Assembly: GCA_964441235.1 (NCBI GenBank)
Contig: CAYTUQ010000005.1
Coordinates: 76,691 to 140,690, forward strand
Origin: BS750m-G69 sp964441235
Lineage (GTDB): Bacteria; Fidelibacterota; UBA2242
DNA: 64,000 bases
Direction of reading: 5' to 3'
Positions within the stretch are counted from its first letter, which is position 1, and every line of letters begins with the position of its first letter. Under the pieces are notes generated by a model. The model saw nothing but the letters and a program-made list of their open reading frames with translations, had not been told where the DNA came from and searched no databases. Positions 51,337 to 60,165 of the stretch are shown here, in pieces. Position numbers and translations under genes: made by a program.

Positions 51337-52839
51337 ATGATTTCTATAAAACTTGAACCGCTTGGTATTAGTTTAAAAGTTAGAAAAGATACTGCTCTGC
51401 GGGACATATTATTCGATTACGGTGTTGAGTTCCCATGTGGCGGACAGGGATTATGTAGAGGATGTATTATTAGGGTTCTGGAGGGGGAAATTTCAATTAG
51501 TGATTATGATCGGCAGGCTCTTACGAAAGAGGAAATCAAACAGGGACTACGGTTAGCTTGTCATGCAAGAGTTAAAGAACCGCTTGTTATAGAACTTGCC
51601 CAATGGAATATGAATATTCTTTCGGATGACTCCAGAATTCGAGTGAAACCCCGTGAAGGTCTTGGAATAGTAGTTGATTTGGGAACGACTACAATTGTTA
51701 TACAGCTGCTCGATTTACGGAGTGGAAATGTTCTTGGGGTAAGGACGATTTTGAATCCCCAGGCTCGCTTCGGCGCTGATATCATGAGTAGGATTGAATT
51801 TGCACTCAAAGACAAAGGTGCTCAAATTCTTAGGGATTTAGTACGAAGTAAAATAAGGAAAGAAATTGATAATCTTTTGTGTAATACGTCTTTACAGGAT
51901 GAATTACCGCTGCTTAATATAGTCCTGGTTGGGAATACTGCAATGCATCATTTATTTTGTGGAATTGATACACTTCCTCTATCGAGGTATCCTTTTGAAC
52001 CTGTGAATGATGGAGTTTTTCACTTAAGTGCCGAATCTCTGGGTTGGAAACTTCCGGGAAATCCGACTGTTACTTTTCTCCCCAGTCTCGGAGGTTTTGT
52101 TGGTAGTGATATATTGGCGGGTATTCTTGCAATAGGGATGCATGAGAGTTCTTCCCTTATCGGATTAATTGATCTTGGAACAAATGGTGAAGTGGTTTTT
52201 GGGAACAAAGATAAGATTGTTTGTGCCTCAACAGCTGCAGGCCCGGCTTTTGAGGGTGCTAAGATCTCTATGGGTAAAAGAGCTACTACCGGCGCCATAT
52301 CGAGAGTAAAAGTGAATAGTGGGAAACTTGAATGTTCTGTAATCGGAAATGTAATACCAGATGGTATTTGTGGAAGCGGACTTGTGGATACTATCGCGGC
52401 CGGCTTGAAATTAGGTCATATAACACCGAGAGGTAAATTAAACTGTATAGGTGGCAAGTTTACAATATTAAGCCCTGTTAGTATTTCCCAGGCGGATATT
52501 CGTGAGACTCAGCTGGCAAAAGGTGCTATTGCTGCGGGGGTTGAGCTTTTACTGAAAAGGATGAATGTCAAACACTCGGAAATTGATAAGGTCCACCTGG
52601 CGGGTGCATTTGGGAATTATATTGATCCTATTCATGCTGTTGAAATTGGTCTTTGTGATTTTGCAGTCGAGAAGTTAGAGAGTGCTGGTAACACGGCTCT
52701 TAAAGGTGCAAAAATCGCTTTATTTGAAAGCGATGGGAATTTTCTATTCGATGATTTATTAAGTAGGATTGAACATGTTCCCCTGGCAGCAGACCCAATG
52801 TTCCAAGATGTTTTTGTTGAAAATATGCTTTTCCGTTGA
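51337..52839 (+). CDS. Ferredoxin-ASKHA protein (RACo/RamA-like corrinoid activation type)
   Basis: 500 residues from ATG 51337 (AAGGGA six bases upstream). The N-terminal 2Fe-2S ferredoxin has CGGQGLCRGC and then RLACHARV. An ASKHA domain follows: GIVVDLGTTTIVIQLLDL, NPQARFGADIMSRIEFA, LVGNTAMHHLFCGI, LIDLGTNGEVVF and GSGLVDTIAAGLK, with AGAFGNYIDP near the C-terminus. By family knowledge these proteins reductively reactivate corrinoid methyltransferase proteins using ATP. No corrinoid methyltransferase is in this window. Confidence 0.9.
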   Translation: MISIKLEPLGISLKVRKDTALRDILFDYGVEFPCGGQGLCRGCIIRVLEGEISISDYDRQALTKEEIKQGLRLACHARVKEPLVIELAQWNMNILSDDSRIRVKPREGLGIVVDLGTTTIVIQLLDLRSGNVLGVRTILNPQARFGADIMSRIEFALKDKGAQILRDLVRSKIRKEIDNLLCNTSLQDELPLLNIVLVGNTAMHHLFCGIDTLPLSRYPFEPVNDGVFHLSAESLGWKLPGNPTVTFLPSLGGFVGSDILAGILAIGMHESSSLIGLIDLGTNGEVVFGNKDKIVCASTAAGPAFEGAKISMGKRATTGAISRVKVNSGKLECSVIGNVIPDGICGSGLVDTIAAGLKLGHITPRGKLNCIGGKFTILSPVSISQADIRETQLAKGAIAAGVELLLKRMNVKHSEIDKVHLAGAFGNYIDPIHAVEIGLCDFAVEKLESAGNTALKGAKIALFESDGNFLFDDLLSRIEHVPLAADPMFQDVFVENMLFR

Positions 52840-53170
52840 TTTTTTAAGAGCTATTTGGAGTATACCACTAAACCGTCATAAGTTATTGCAATAAAGGGTT
52901 TATACTCTTGGTGGTGATTTGGTTAAAACGCTGAAACATGATAATCCTGAGGAAGGATATACTAGAATCTGTCTATAATGTCGTTTTTTCGGTAAATGTA
53001 AACTTGACTTGTCCGCCAGGGGGCGGATGAGTTAAGTTGACTTATTTCAATGAATTAGAAACCTTAAGTCAAGTCAGCTAAAGCAAACTTAACTAAAGGT
53101 TTGGACGTATTAGACAGATTGTAATTTTAAATGTTTCTCACTAATATTCACTGGTATTTAATAATTGATC
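52840..53170. other. Intergenic region with imperfect inverted repeats
   Basis: 331 bases without a gene. Near 53000-53085 the phrases AACTTGACTTGTCCGCC, GGGCGGATGAGTTAAGTTGACTT and CTTAAGTCAAGTCAGC are mutually complementary, making a long imperfect hairpin. Confidence 0.4.
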
Positions 53171-53515
53171 ATGAAAGGATTTATTTTGCGCACATTATTA
53201 TCAATTCTCTTTAGTATCGTAACCGTTTTTGCTTAGTCATTTTCACCAACTGAAGTACTTTTTATACCGTGGGGAGACGATTCTCTCAATAGTGTCGGAT
53301 ATTTTACCGCACCTGACGGTAGATATGGTCCACAAAATCTTCACATCGAGAAAGACACAATTTGGGTACTCGATCCCATTAATCAATCTATTAAGGCTTT
53401 CAGCAATAATGTTTTGCAAAAATGCCTGCACGCCCCAATCGAAGCAAAGGATTTTGCAATAAGGTCTGACACTGAACATATATGTTTAATTGACAATTCT
53501 ATATGGTTTATATGA
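53171..53515 (+). pseudogene. N-terminal remnant of a secreted protein (TAG in signal peptide)
   Basis: From ATG 53171: MKGFILRTLLSILFSIVTVFA is a signal peptide, then TAG (53234-53236), then SFSPTEVLFIPWGDDSLNS and DGRYGPQNLHIEKDTIWVLDP in the same frame to TGA 53513-53515. The second half resembles a propeller-type secreted protein. With the sorting-domain remnant at 53851 it marks the two ends of one decayed T9SS cargo gene. Confidence 0.75.
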
Positions 53516-53850
53516 AAGTAACCACTTTTAATTGCCAAGATTACTAATCCCAACTTGTCGGGACAAAAATTGCCAAAATTTATAGTTCACTCTTGACCAT
53601 CAAATGACTACTGAATGACAATTGAATGACCCCAATACGATAGCAAGCTCTCTACGGGGCAGGCAGCGAAGCGAATGACTGACAACACAATACTCCATTA
53701 CTCCATTATTCCATCTTTTCCCAAAGGGACTCTCCAAAGGAGTCCGTTGTGACCTTCGGAGCATACTTCGTTGTGGTGGAAAATCATGAGGGTTATTTAA
53801 AAACAACAAACTCACTTTTACACTTCGCCCTGAATCTCCATTGCCTCTAA
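53516..53850. repeat. Intergenic region with repeat debris
   Basis: 335 bases without a gene. It contains AATACTCCATTACTCCATTATTCCATC, a short microsatellite of the same type as the 58.7-62.2 kb arrays. It also has GGGACTCTCCAAAGGAGTCCGTTGTGACC, a REP-like element whose AGTCC..GTGACC core also occurs near 20290. Confidence 0.5.
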
Positions 53851-54096
53851 TTAAATGACCAAGTTAATTTCCAATTGAAACTGCCTCGTGCTCAAGATTT
53901 TAATGTACCAATATACAACTCTCTTGGACAGAAAATTAAATCAATTGCTTATAACAACATTTCTGATTATAATTCAACTGACCTTATGTGGAACGGGAAA
54001 AACGATATAGGAGTTAGTGTATCTTCAGGAATGTATATTTTTACTGTCAATCTTCACGATAACACACTAATGCAAAAAGTGATATATCTGAAGTAG
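53851..54096 (+). pseudogene. C-terminal sorting-domain remnant of the secreted protein
   Basis: The frame from 53851 reads LNDQVNFQLKLPRAQDFNVP, then IYNSLGQKIKSI, DLMWNGKNDIGVSVSSGMYI and FTVNLHDNTLMQKVIYLK to stop at 54096. This is a T9SS type A C-terminal sorting domain (xxPxxxxVxIYNxLGQxVxxL ... WxGxNxxGxxVxSGxYxY ... KxxxxK). It lacks a start and most of its cargo. The ATG-less frame and the broken 5' end at 53171 point to a single deleted gene. Confidence 0.75.
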
Positions 54097-54154
54097 CAGA
54101 AAAATCGATGCAATCTGTTATAACGCTCAAAAATAAAATTATTAAGGGAATATT

Positions 54155-55546
54155 ATGTCAACTCTTTCTTTTTTAGGTGCTACAGGAACAGTAACAGGAT
54201 CACGATTCCTTATTGAATCGGGAGGGGAAAAGTTTTTAATCGATTGCGGTTTGTTTCAGGGATTAAAAAAATTAAGACTGAGGAACTGGGATTCTTTTCC
54301 CATTTCACCTTCAGAAATTGATGCGGTCATCTTGACTCATGCTCATATTGATCATACCGGTTATCTTCCACGCCTTGTGAAAAATGGCTTTTATGGACCG
54401 GTGTATGCCACCACGGCTACATCTGATCTCTGTTCGGTTATGCTGCCAGACTCAGCACACTTACAGGAAGAAGATGCTAAGTACGCAAATAAAATGAAAT
54501 TCACGAAACACTCGCCTGCTTTGCCTTTATACACTATTGATGACGCCAAAAACACTTTGAGCTTATTCAATCCCATGCCTTATGGGAAAACAATAACTCT
54601 TACACCCGATGTTGAATTGACCTTTAGAGATGCCGGACACATACTCGGATCCGCCTTCGTTGACCTTCGAATTGGAGTAAGCGATGAAAAAAGACGAGTA
54701 CTTTTCTCAGGTGACTTAGGAAGACCGGCACAGCCAATTCTTCGTGATCCTTATACAATATACGGCGCTGATTACCTTATTATTGAATCAACATACGGTA
54801 ATCGCCTTCATGGCAACGAAGATTCCAAAAGTGAACTCGCCAGAGTAATCAATAAAAGTATAGAAAGAGGGGGCATTCTCATAATTCCCTCTTTTGCTGT
54901 AGGTCGTACACAGGAACTGCTCTTCACAATACGAGAACTCGAAGAAGAAAATGTTATTCCCAAAATACCTGTTTATGTAGACAGCCCTATGGCTATAAGT
55001 GCAACTAAAATCTTCGAGAAAAATAAAAAGGACCACGACTTGGAATCAAAAGTGATAGCGCTTACCGGCAGGGATATACTAAAAACCGCAAAACTTCAAT
55101 TCGCTCGTACCCGGGAACAATCAATGGCTCTGAATACAATTAAGAGCAAAGCCATTATCGTTTCAGCTAGTGGAATGGTAACCGGCGGGCGGATTTTACA
55201 TCATCTCTTTCACAGACTTCCAAGTCCTAAAAATACCGTTCTATTTATCGGCTATCAAGCTGAAGGGACACGCGGTAGGACAATTCTTAGCGGTGCCGAA
55301 AGTGTAAAAATCCACGGACAGCATGTAGCTATTAATGCAAAAGTAGAAAAAATCAGTGGATTTTCTGCTCATGCTGACTACAATGAAGCGCTTGCCTGGC
55401 TTTCCAACTTCAACTCTCCACCCAGGAAAGTCTTTATAGTTCACGGCGAACCTGATCAATCCAGTGCATTAGCAGATAGAATCAGATCAAAATTTGGATG
55501 GAGTGTTGAAATACCTGAGTATAAGAGTGAGTATCGGTTGGAATAG
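54155..55546 (+). CDS. RNA-metabolising MBL-fold protein with beta-CASP domain
   Basis: 463 residues, AGGGA upstream. LTHAHIDHTGYLPRL is the HxHxDH metal motif. GHILGSAFVDL and GDLGRP follow, then the beta-CASP domain (PSFAVGRTQELL, YVDSPMAISATKIF, ASGMVTGGRILHHL) and the terminal VHGEPDQSSAL. It resembles YSH1/CPSF-like and RNase J-related hydrolases of the Ysh1p type. It would cleave RNA in the cytosol. It is convergent with the liv operon. Confidence 0.92.
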   Translation: MSTLSFLGATGTVTGSRFLIESGGEKFLIDCGLFQGLKKLRLRNWDSFPISPSEIDAVILTHAHIDHTGYLPRLVKNGFYGPVYATTATSDLCSVMLPDSAHLQEEDAKYANKMKFTKHSPALPLYTIDDAKNTLSLFNPMPYGKTITLTPDVELTFRDAGHILGSAFVDLRIGVSDEKRRVLFSGDLGRPAQPILRDPYTIYGADYLIIESTYGNRLHGNEDSKSELARVINKSIERGGILIIPSFAVGRTQELLFTIRELEEENVIPKIPVYVDSPMAISATKIFEKNKKDHDLESKVIALTGRDILKTAKLQFARTREQSMALNTIKSKAIIVSASGMVTGGRILHHLFHRLPSPKNTVLFIGYQAEGTRGRTILSGAESVKIHGQHVAINAKVEKISGFSAHADYNEALAWLSNFNSPPRKVFIVHGEPDQSSALADRIRSKFGWSVEIPEYKSEYRLE

Positions 55547-55549
55547 AAT

Positions 55550-56278
55550 TTATCCTCCCAAAAACGATTTTCTGACTACATCATTTTCAAGAAGACTTTT
55601 TGCTTTATCTTTAAAGGCAATTTTCCCAATCTCAAAAACATAACCTCTGTCTGCATATTCTAATACCATTTTTGCGTTCTGCTCGACTATTAAAACAGTA
55701 GTCCCTGCTTCATTTATCTCTTTTATTTTATCAAACATATTTTCTACATAATTAGGCGAAAGGCCCAAAGACGGTTCATCAAGTAGTAGTAATTTAGGTT
55801 TGAGCATTAAAGCCCTCCCAATGGCAAGCATCTGTTGCTCTCCACCGGACAAAGTACCTGCTTTTTGCTTTTGCCTCTCTTTAAGCACAGGGAAAAGATG
55901 GAAGACTGTATTCATTCTCTCGTCAAAACTCTCACCTGCAACTGAAAACTGAGTATAAAAGCCCATCTCCAGATTTTCTAAAACGCTCATTGTGGGAAAA
56001 ACCCTTCTTCCTTCCGGAACAAGCGAAATACCTTTTTTAACCAGCTCAAAAGTAGGAACATTTTTAATAGAATCCCCTATAAAAACCACTTCACCAGTTC
56101 TTATTTCACCTCCGGTTTCCTTCAGCAGACCACAGATTGCTTTTAATGCGGTAGATTTTCCTGCACCATTGGGACCGATCATAGCGACGATTTCTCCCTC
56201 ATTAACCTCAAGGGAAATGCTATCGAGAGCCCGAACCATACCGTAATAAGCAGTTAAATTTTTTACCTCAAGGAACAA
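55550..56278 (-). CDS. livF: Branched-chain amino acid ABC transporter, ATP-binding protein LivF
   Basis: 242 residues. Walker A is GPNGAGKST, the signature is LSGGEQQMLAIGRAL and Walker B is LLLLDEPSLGLSP. It powers uptake of branched-chain amino acids or a related solute with LivG, LivH and LivM. It is the last gene of the operon and overlaps livG by 11 bases. Confidence 0.94.
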   Translation of the reverse strand: MFLEVKNLTAYYGMVRALDSISLEVNEGEIVAMIGPNGAGKSTALKAICGLLKETGGEIRTGEVVFIGDSIKNVPTFELVKKGISLVPEGRRVFPTMSVLENLEMGFYTQFSVAGESFDERMNTVFHLFPVLKERQKQKAGTLSGGEQQMLAIGRALMLKPKLLLLDEPSLGLSPNYVENMFDKIKEINEAGTTVLIVEQNAKMVLEYADRGYVFEIGKIAFKDKAKSLLENDVVRKSFLGG

Positions 56279-57074
56279 CCTTACTCCTTCCTAAATAGGC
56301 TTCAATTACATTCTTATCTTTTGCTATTTCTTCGGGTAGCCCCTCAGCAATCTTTTGACCGTAATTCAAAACAATGACTTTCTCTGAAATATCCATTACA
56401 AACTTCATATCATGTTCAATAAAAAGGATGGTCTTTCCCTCATCTCTCAATTTTTGAAGAATATTAAGTACCTTCATTCTCATTTCAGGAAATACACCGG
56501 CTGTAGGTTCATCCAAAAGAAAGAGTTCAGCTCCAGTTGCTATTGCCCGCGCAAGTTCAAGAAGCTTCCTTTGACCATGGGACAGATTTTCTGCCAATTC
56601 ATCTCTTTTATCCAAAAGACCAACCAATTTGAGATAACTCAGTGCTTTTTCCCTATTTTCCTTGTCTTCTTTTTTCATAGTCGTTGTTTGAAGCAAAGCC
56701 GCAGAAAGTGTTTCTCCTTTTTTATATTCCGTCGCTAACAGTATATTTTCCAGAACAGTTATCTGTGGAAAAAGTCTAATAATCTGGAATGTGCGAGCTA
56801 TTCCAATCCGAGCAATTTTATAAGGAGGAAAATGTGTAATTCTTCTTCCATTGAAGAGAATTTCTCCCATTTTCGGACGATAAAGACCTGTTAGAACGTT
56901 GAAAACAGTTGTTTTCCCGGCTCCATTTGGACCTATTAGACTTGTTATTTTCCCTTTTTCAATAGAGATAGACAAGTCATCAACAGCAACCAGTCCATCA
57001 AACTCCTTGGTTAGATTACACACTTGTAGGATAGTTCTCATTTGCCCATTTTCAGTATTTAAAATATCATTCAT
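56268..57074 (-). CDS. livG: Branched-chain amino acid ABC transporter, ATP-binding protein LivG
   Basis: 268 residues. Walker A is GPNGAGKTTVFNVLTGLY, the signature is LSHGQRKLLELARA and Walker B is LFLLDEPTAG. FPPYKIARIGIARTFQIIRLF is the LivG-specific region. The AbiEi gene ends five bases upstream, so livG now sits downstream of a toxin-antitoxin cassette. Confidence 0.94.
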   Translation of the reverse strand: MNDILNTENGQMRTILQVCNLTKEFDGLVAVDDLSISIEKGKITSLIGPNGAGKTTVFNVLTGLYRPKMGEILFNGRRITHFPPYKIARIGIARTFQIIRLFPQITVLENILLATEYKKGETLSAALLQTTTMKKEDKENREKALSYLKLVGLLDKRDELAENLSHGQRKLLELARAIATGAELFLLDEPTAGVFPEMRMKVLNILQKLRDEGKTILFIEHDMKFVMDISEKVIVLNYGQKIAEGLPEEIAKDKNVIEAYLGRSKVVP

Positions 57075-57079
57075 ATTCT

Positions 57080-57706
57080 CTACTCAGACACTAAAAGCTT
57101 ATTATTGGCAATAGTTAAAGGGAGAGAAATATTTTTTTCCACATCCTTTTGTACCGTTTTTGGATATGATTCTATTAAATAATTTATTTTGCTAAGGTTC
57201 AAATTATCCCAATTCCATTCATCTAAGATGGGCTCTAAACCATTTTGCCTCTGATGATAGATAAAATCTAATGCGGCTTTCTCCGGCAAGGCAATTGGAA
57301 CACTATCTTTAATCTGGTATCCAAAGAACAGATCTTTTTTAATATGAAAATATGCAATTTCACCAATGGTCGTATGAAAGGTTTTGGTCTTATTGAGAGA
57401 AACACAGGTTACCAGATGGGGTACTTGATCTAAAATACCGTGCAGAAATAAGGCGGATTCCAGTGAAATATAAGATGGCGGATAAAGTATACCAGCTACC
57501 TCCTCCAGACTGGGACAGGCAAAAGAGTTGGCATATAGCCCTTTGCTTAATTTGATAAGAAGTCCCCGTTGTGTAAGTCGATGAATCGCCCGACGCAATG
57601 ATGAGACAGATAATCCTGAAAGACGAATAAGTTCGGCAAAATTGTATATGGACTTTCCCTGTCGCAAGATTTCAATCCATTTACTTTGGGTAAAAACTCT
57701 TTTCAT
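57080..57706 (-). CDS. abiEi: AbiEi-type antitoxin (type IV toxin-antitoxin)
   Basis: 208 residues from ATG 57706. A winged helix near the start (FAELIRLSGLSVSSLRRAIHRLTQRGLLIKLSKGLYA) and the AbiEi body (PPSYISLESALFLHGIL, VPIALPEKAALDFIYH) are clear. By family knowledge it represses the operon and counters AbiEii. It lies 17 bases after the AbiEii gene and five bases before livG. Confidence 0.88.
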   Translation of the reverse strand: MKRVFTQSKWIEILRQGKSIYNFAELIRLSGLSVSSLRRAIHRLTQRGLLIKLSKGLYANSFACPSLEEVAGILYPPSYISLESALFLHGILDQVPHLVTCVSLNKTKTFHTTIGEIAYFHIKKDLFFGYQIKDSVPIALPEKAALDFIYHQRQNGLEPILDEWNWDNLNLSKINYLIESYPKTVQKDVEKNISLPLTIANNKLLVSE

Positions 57707-57723
57707 GAACAATTTCTCTGCGA

Positions 57724-58548
57724 TTAAAAATTTGTAATAACTGATTTCATTATTTGAACTGCTGTCTCACGAATTTCTTCATAATCATTTTTTTGTAACT
57801 GGCGGCGATAGCGTTCAGGTAAGAAACGCCCTAACTCAATAGTTAATTTCTTAATATCATAATTAATCAATCTCTGTCCTATGTCTGATATTGATAGCGA
57901 TACACGGTAATCCTCAAACTTTTTCTTAACCAACTGTACTTCTGCTGAAATGGAAAGAACCTTAGATAAGTACCAGAGATCAAAGAGAGCCCTGCCTTTA
58001 ATGTATACCCGTCCAGCTACAGCTGTTATCTTTTCTGCTAAAAGTTCTTCAGCGGTAAGACCGGTTACAAGAGGACGGCGCCGTAAGATATCAAGATTAG
58101 AACTTACTGGCATTATCCTCGATTCGTAAATAGGGTAACGTGCAAACTCTAATTTTACACGATATTTCTGATTCTTGCCCTGAGGCTGAAAATTGAACCA
58201 GATAGCATAAATACGTTGCATGATTGAAAAAGATGGAAAACGCCATTCACATTTACCCATTCCTAACAACTGAATAACATTTTTCTCTATACTCGACTTC
58301 GATCTGGAGATCAGTTGTTGCGTTAAAGATGGATTTATAAACTCGCCGGCAAAGTCTAAATCTTCGGAGTAACAGTATCCCCCATATAGTAGATGAATGC
58401 TGGTTCCTCCCTGAAAACATATTGATTGGCTATCAGGACACCCAAATAGAGAATCCAGGATAATGAGGTGTATTACTTCCGCTACAACAGTACTAAGCGG
58501 AAGTTTCTGTTCACGAGCCTTTTCTTGAATAATAGTCCACATCATCAT
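57724..58548 (-). CDS. abiEii: AbiEii nucleotidyltransferase toxin
   Basis: 274 residues from ATG 58548, which follows AAGGGA; a TTG start at 58566 is less likely. FQGGTSIHLLYGGYCYSEDLDF has the GGT and the S-x-DLDF catalytic motifs of the AbiEii/MNT-type nucleotidyltransferase fold. The catalytic-helix LLAEKITAVAGRVYIKGRALFDLWYL region follows. By family knowledge it blocks growth by modifying tRNA. It stands directly downstream of livM, upstream of its antitoxin gene. Confidence 0.88.
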   Translation of the reverse strand: MMMWTIIQEKAREQKLPLSTVVAEVIHLIILDSLFGCPDSQSICFQGGTSIHLLYGGYCYSEDLDFAGEFINPSLTQQLISRSKSSIEKNVIQLLGMGKCEWRFPSFSIMQRIYAIWFNFQPQGKNQKYRVKLEFARYPIYESRIMPVSSNLDILRRRPLVTGLTAEELLAEKITAVAGRVYIKGRALFDLWYLSKVLSISAEVQLVKKKFEDYRVSLSISDIGQRLINYDIKKLTIELGRFLPERYRRQLQKNDYEEIRETAVQIMKSVITNF

Positions 58549-58659
58549 GTTTCCCTTAATAGACAAAACTGTCTACTTTTGGAATTATAGTAATCTTACA
58601 AACAAAAGTCAAATTATATTATTGAGTCCAATGACAATTAGAAAAACTTTTCTGGTGTA

Positions 58660-58755
58660 AGTTCATCACGCAAACAATAAGAAATATCTCTCCTCAACTC
58701 TCACACTCCTAAACTCACAAACTTTAAAGCTCCTAAACTCCCAAACTTTCCTCAT
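58660..58755. repeat. AACTC-type microsatellite
   Basis: Contains CAACTCTCACACTCCTAAACTCACAAAC and CTCCTAAACTCCCAAAC, degenerate AACTC units like those flanking the two four-helix genes further on. It separates AbiEii from livM. Confidence 0.6.
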
Positions 58756-59621
58756 TTAAACCTGTATTTCCCCATTATACCTTGTGGTCTCTTAAGCATA
58801 AGAACTATAAGAAGCAATCCATAAATCATCTGCCTCATCGGAGCAGCTATTGAAGAAGGCATGCCCACAAATCTCAGAAGTTCAGGAAATACTACAAGAA
58901 TTAATGCACCTACTACAGAACCCGAAATGCTGCCCATTCCTCCAAAAATAACCATGAGGAGAATAGTAATAGACTCCATCACCGTAAAACTGGACGGATC
59001 AATAAATGTTATATAGTGAGCGTAAAGACTTCCGGCAATTCCTGCAAAGAATGCCCCGATGATAAAAACTAATAGTTTATATTTGGTAGTATTTTTCCCT
59101 AAAGCTTCTGAGGCAACCTCATCTTCACGAATAGACCTCAGTATTCTTCCAAAAGGTGAATTTACTACTCTCCTTATAACAAAAATTGTAATCATCACGA
59201 AAACTAAAACAAGCAGCAGGTAAGACCATATTTCCGACAACTGAAAACCAAAAATCGAAAAGCCGGGTATTCCGGGAAGTCCCATTGGGCCTCGAGTGAG
59301 CGATACCCAGTTTTTAGCAATGGAATAAATAATGACTCCTAAGCCAAATGTTGTCAATGCAAGATAATCACCCTTTAACCTCACCGAAGGATACCCTATT
59401 AGAATACCTGATAATGCTGCTACACAAGCTCCTACCAATAGCCCTATCCAGGGAGATAAACCCATATTCAACGCCAGCAAACTTGATGTATATGCGCCGA
59501 TACAGGAAAAAGCCGCATGTCCCATGGATGGTAGCCCTGTAAATCCCACTATCAGGTTCAGACTCAGCGTTAGAATAACGTAGATACCGGAGATGACTAA
59601 TATGTGGAGTAGATATTCCAT
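58752..59621 (-). CDS. livM: Branched-chain amino acid ABC transporter permease LivM
   Basis: 289 residues with about eight membrane segments. LVGFTGLPSMGHAAFSCIGAY, LALTTFGLGVI and GGMGSISGSVVGALILVVFPELL are LivM signatures. The EAA-like loop (REDEVASEALGKNTTKYKLLVF) contacts LivF/LivG. The upstream four-helix gene ends one base away, so it is inserted tightly into the operon. Confidence 0.92.
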   Translation of the reverse strand: MEYLLHILVISGIYVILTLSLNLIVGFTGLPSMGHAAFSCIGAYTSSLLALNMGLSPWIGLLVGACVAALSGILIGYPSVRLKGDYLALTTFGLGVIIYSIAKNWVSLTRGPMGLPGIPGFSIFGFQLSEIWSYLLLVLVFVMITIFVIRRVVNSPFGRILRSIREDEVASEALGKNTTKYKLLVFIIGAFFAGIAGSLYAHYITFIDPSSFTVMESITILLMVIFGGMGSISGSVVGALILVVFPELLRFVGMPSSIAAPMRQMIYGLLLIVLMLKRPQGIMGKYRFK

Positions 59622-59622
59622 T

Positions 59623-60045
59623 TTAGCGTCCGGAGTTAGGGAGTTTAGGAGTTTGAGAGTTTAACTGTAAATTCAATTTTTCAAGATTTTTTAGATAATT
59701 AGAAAAACCCTGTATCATTTTGGAAACTTCTTCAACATTTTTGTAAAGTGAATTGAAATTTGCCCTAGTGATATGTTTTTGATCCAGGGCGATATAGAGA
59801 TGTGATTGGAGCTCCGCTGCAGAACCATGCGCTATTCCTAAAAAGTTGATAAACTCCCTTTTCGTCCTTCTGGCAAAACCTTCTGCAATATTAGCCATAA
59901 TAGATACAGCGGCTCTTCGAGTCTGATCAACTAAATTATAGTCCCTTTTATATTGTTCGATATTGCAAATGTTATAGATATCTCTAACCAATACCCTTGC
60001 CTTCTTCAATGCCTCAATATCCTCAAACCTCTCTATTTTCCCCAT
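59623..60045 (-). CDS. Four-helix bundle protein (23S rRNA IVS/S23 type), copy 1
   Basis: 140 residues from ATG 60045 (MGKIERFEDIEALKKAR). The family core DQTRRAAVSIMANIAEGFARR and REFINFLGIAHGSAAELQSH is complete. By family knowledge this fold (TIGR02436) is found in rRNA intervening sequences and diversity-generating retroelement accessory (Avd) proteins and binds nucleic acid. Its sister at 61431 shares long identical stretches. It overlaps AACTC-rich DNA at its 3' end and lies between livM and the AAA ATPase. Confidence 0.87.
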   Translation of the reverse strand: MGKIERFEDIEALKKARVLVRDIYNICNIEQYKRDYNLVDQTRRAAVSIMANIAEGFARRTKREFINFLGIAHGSAAELQSHLYIALDQKHITRANFNSLYKNVEEVSKMIQGFSNYLKNLEKLNLQLNSQTPKLPNSGR

Positions 60046-60165
60046 ATCAACGCCTATCATTTATAGCTAAAAAACTCCCCAACTCCATAACTCAAAAACT
60101 CTCCAACCCTGAACTCCCAAACTCCGTAACTCTGTGACTCACTAACTCCATAACTCACTAACTCA
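60046..60165. repeat. AACTC-type microsatellite upstream of the copy-1 gene
   Basis: Runs of CCCAACTCCATAACTC, CCCAAACTCCGTAACTC and CACTAACTCCATAACTC, with about 8- to 12-base steps. It overlaps the last bases of the AAA ATPase coding sequence. Confidence 0.65.
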
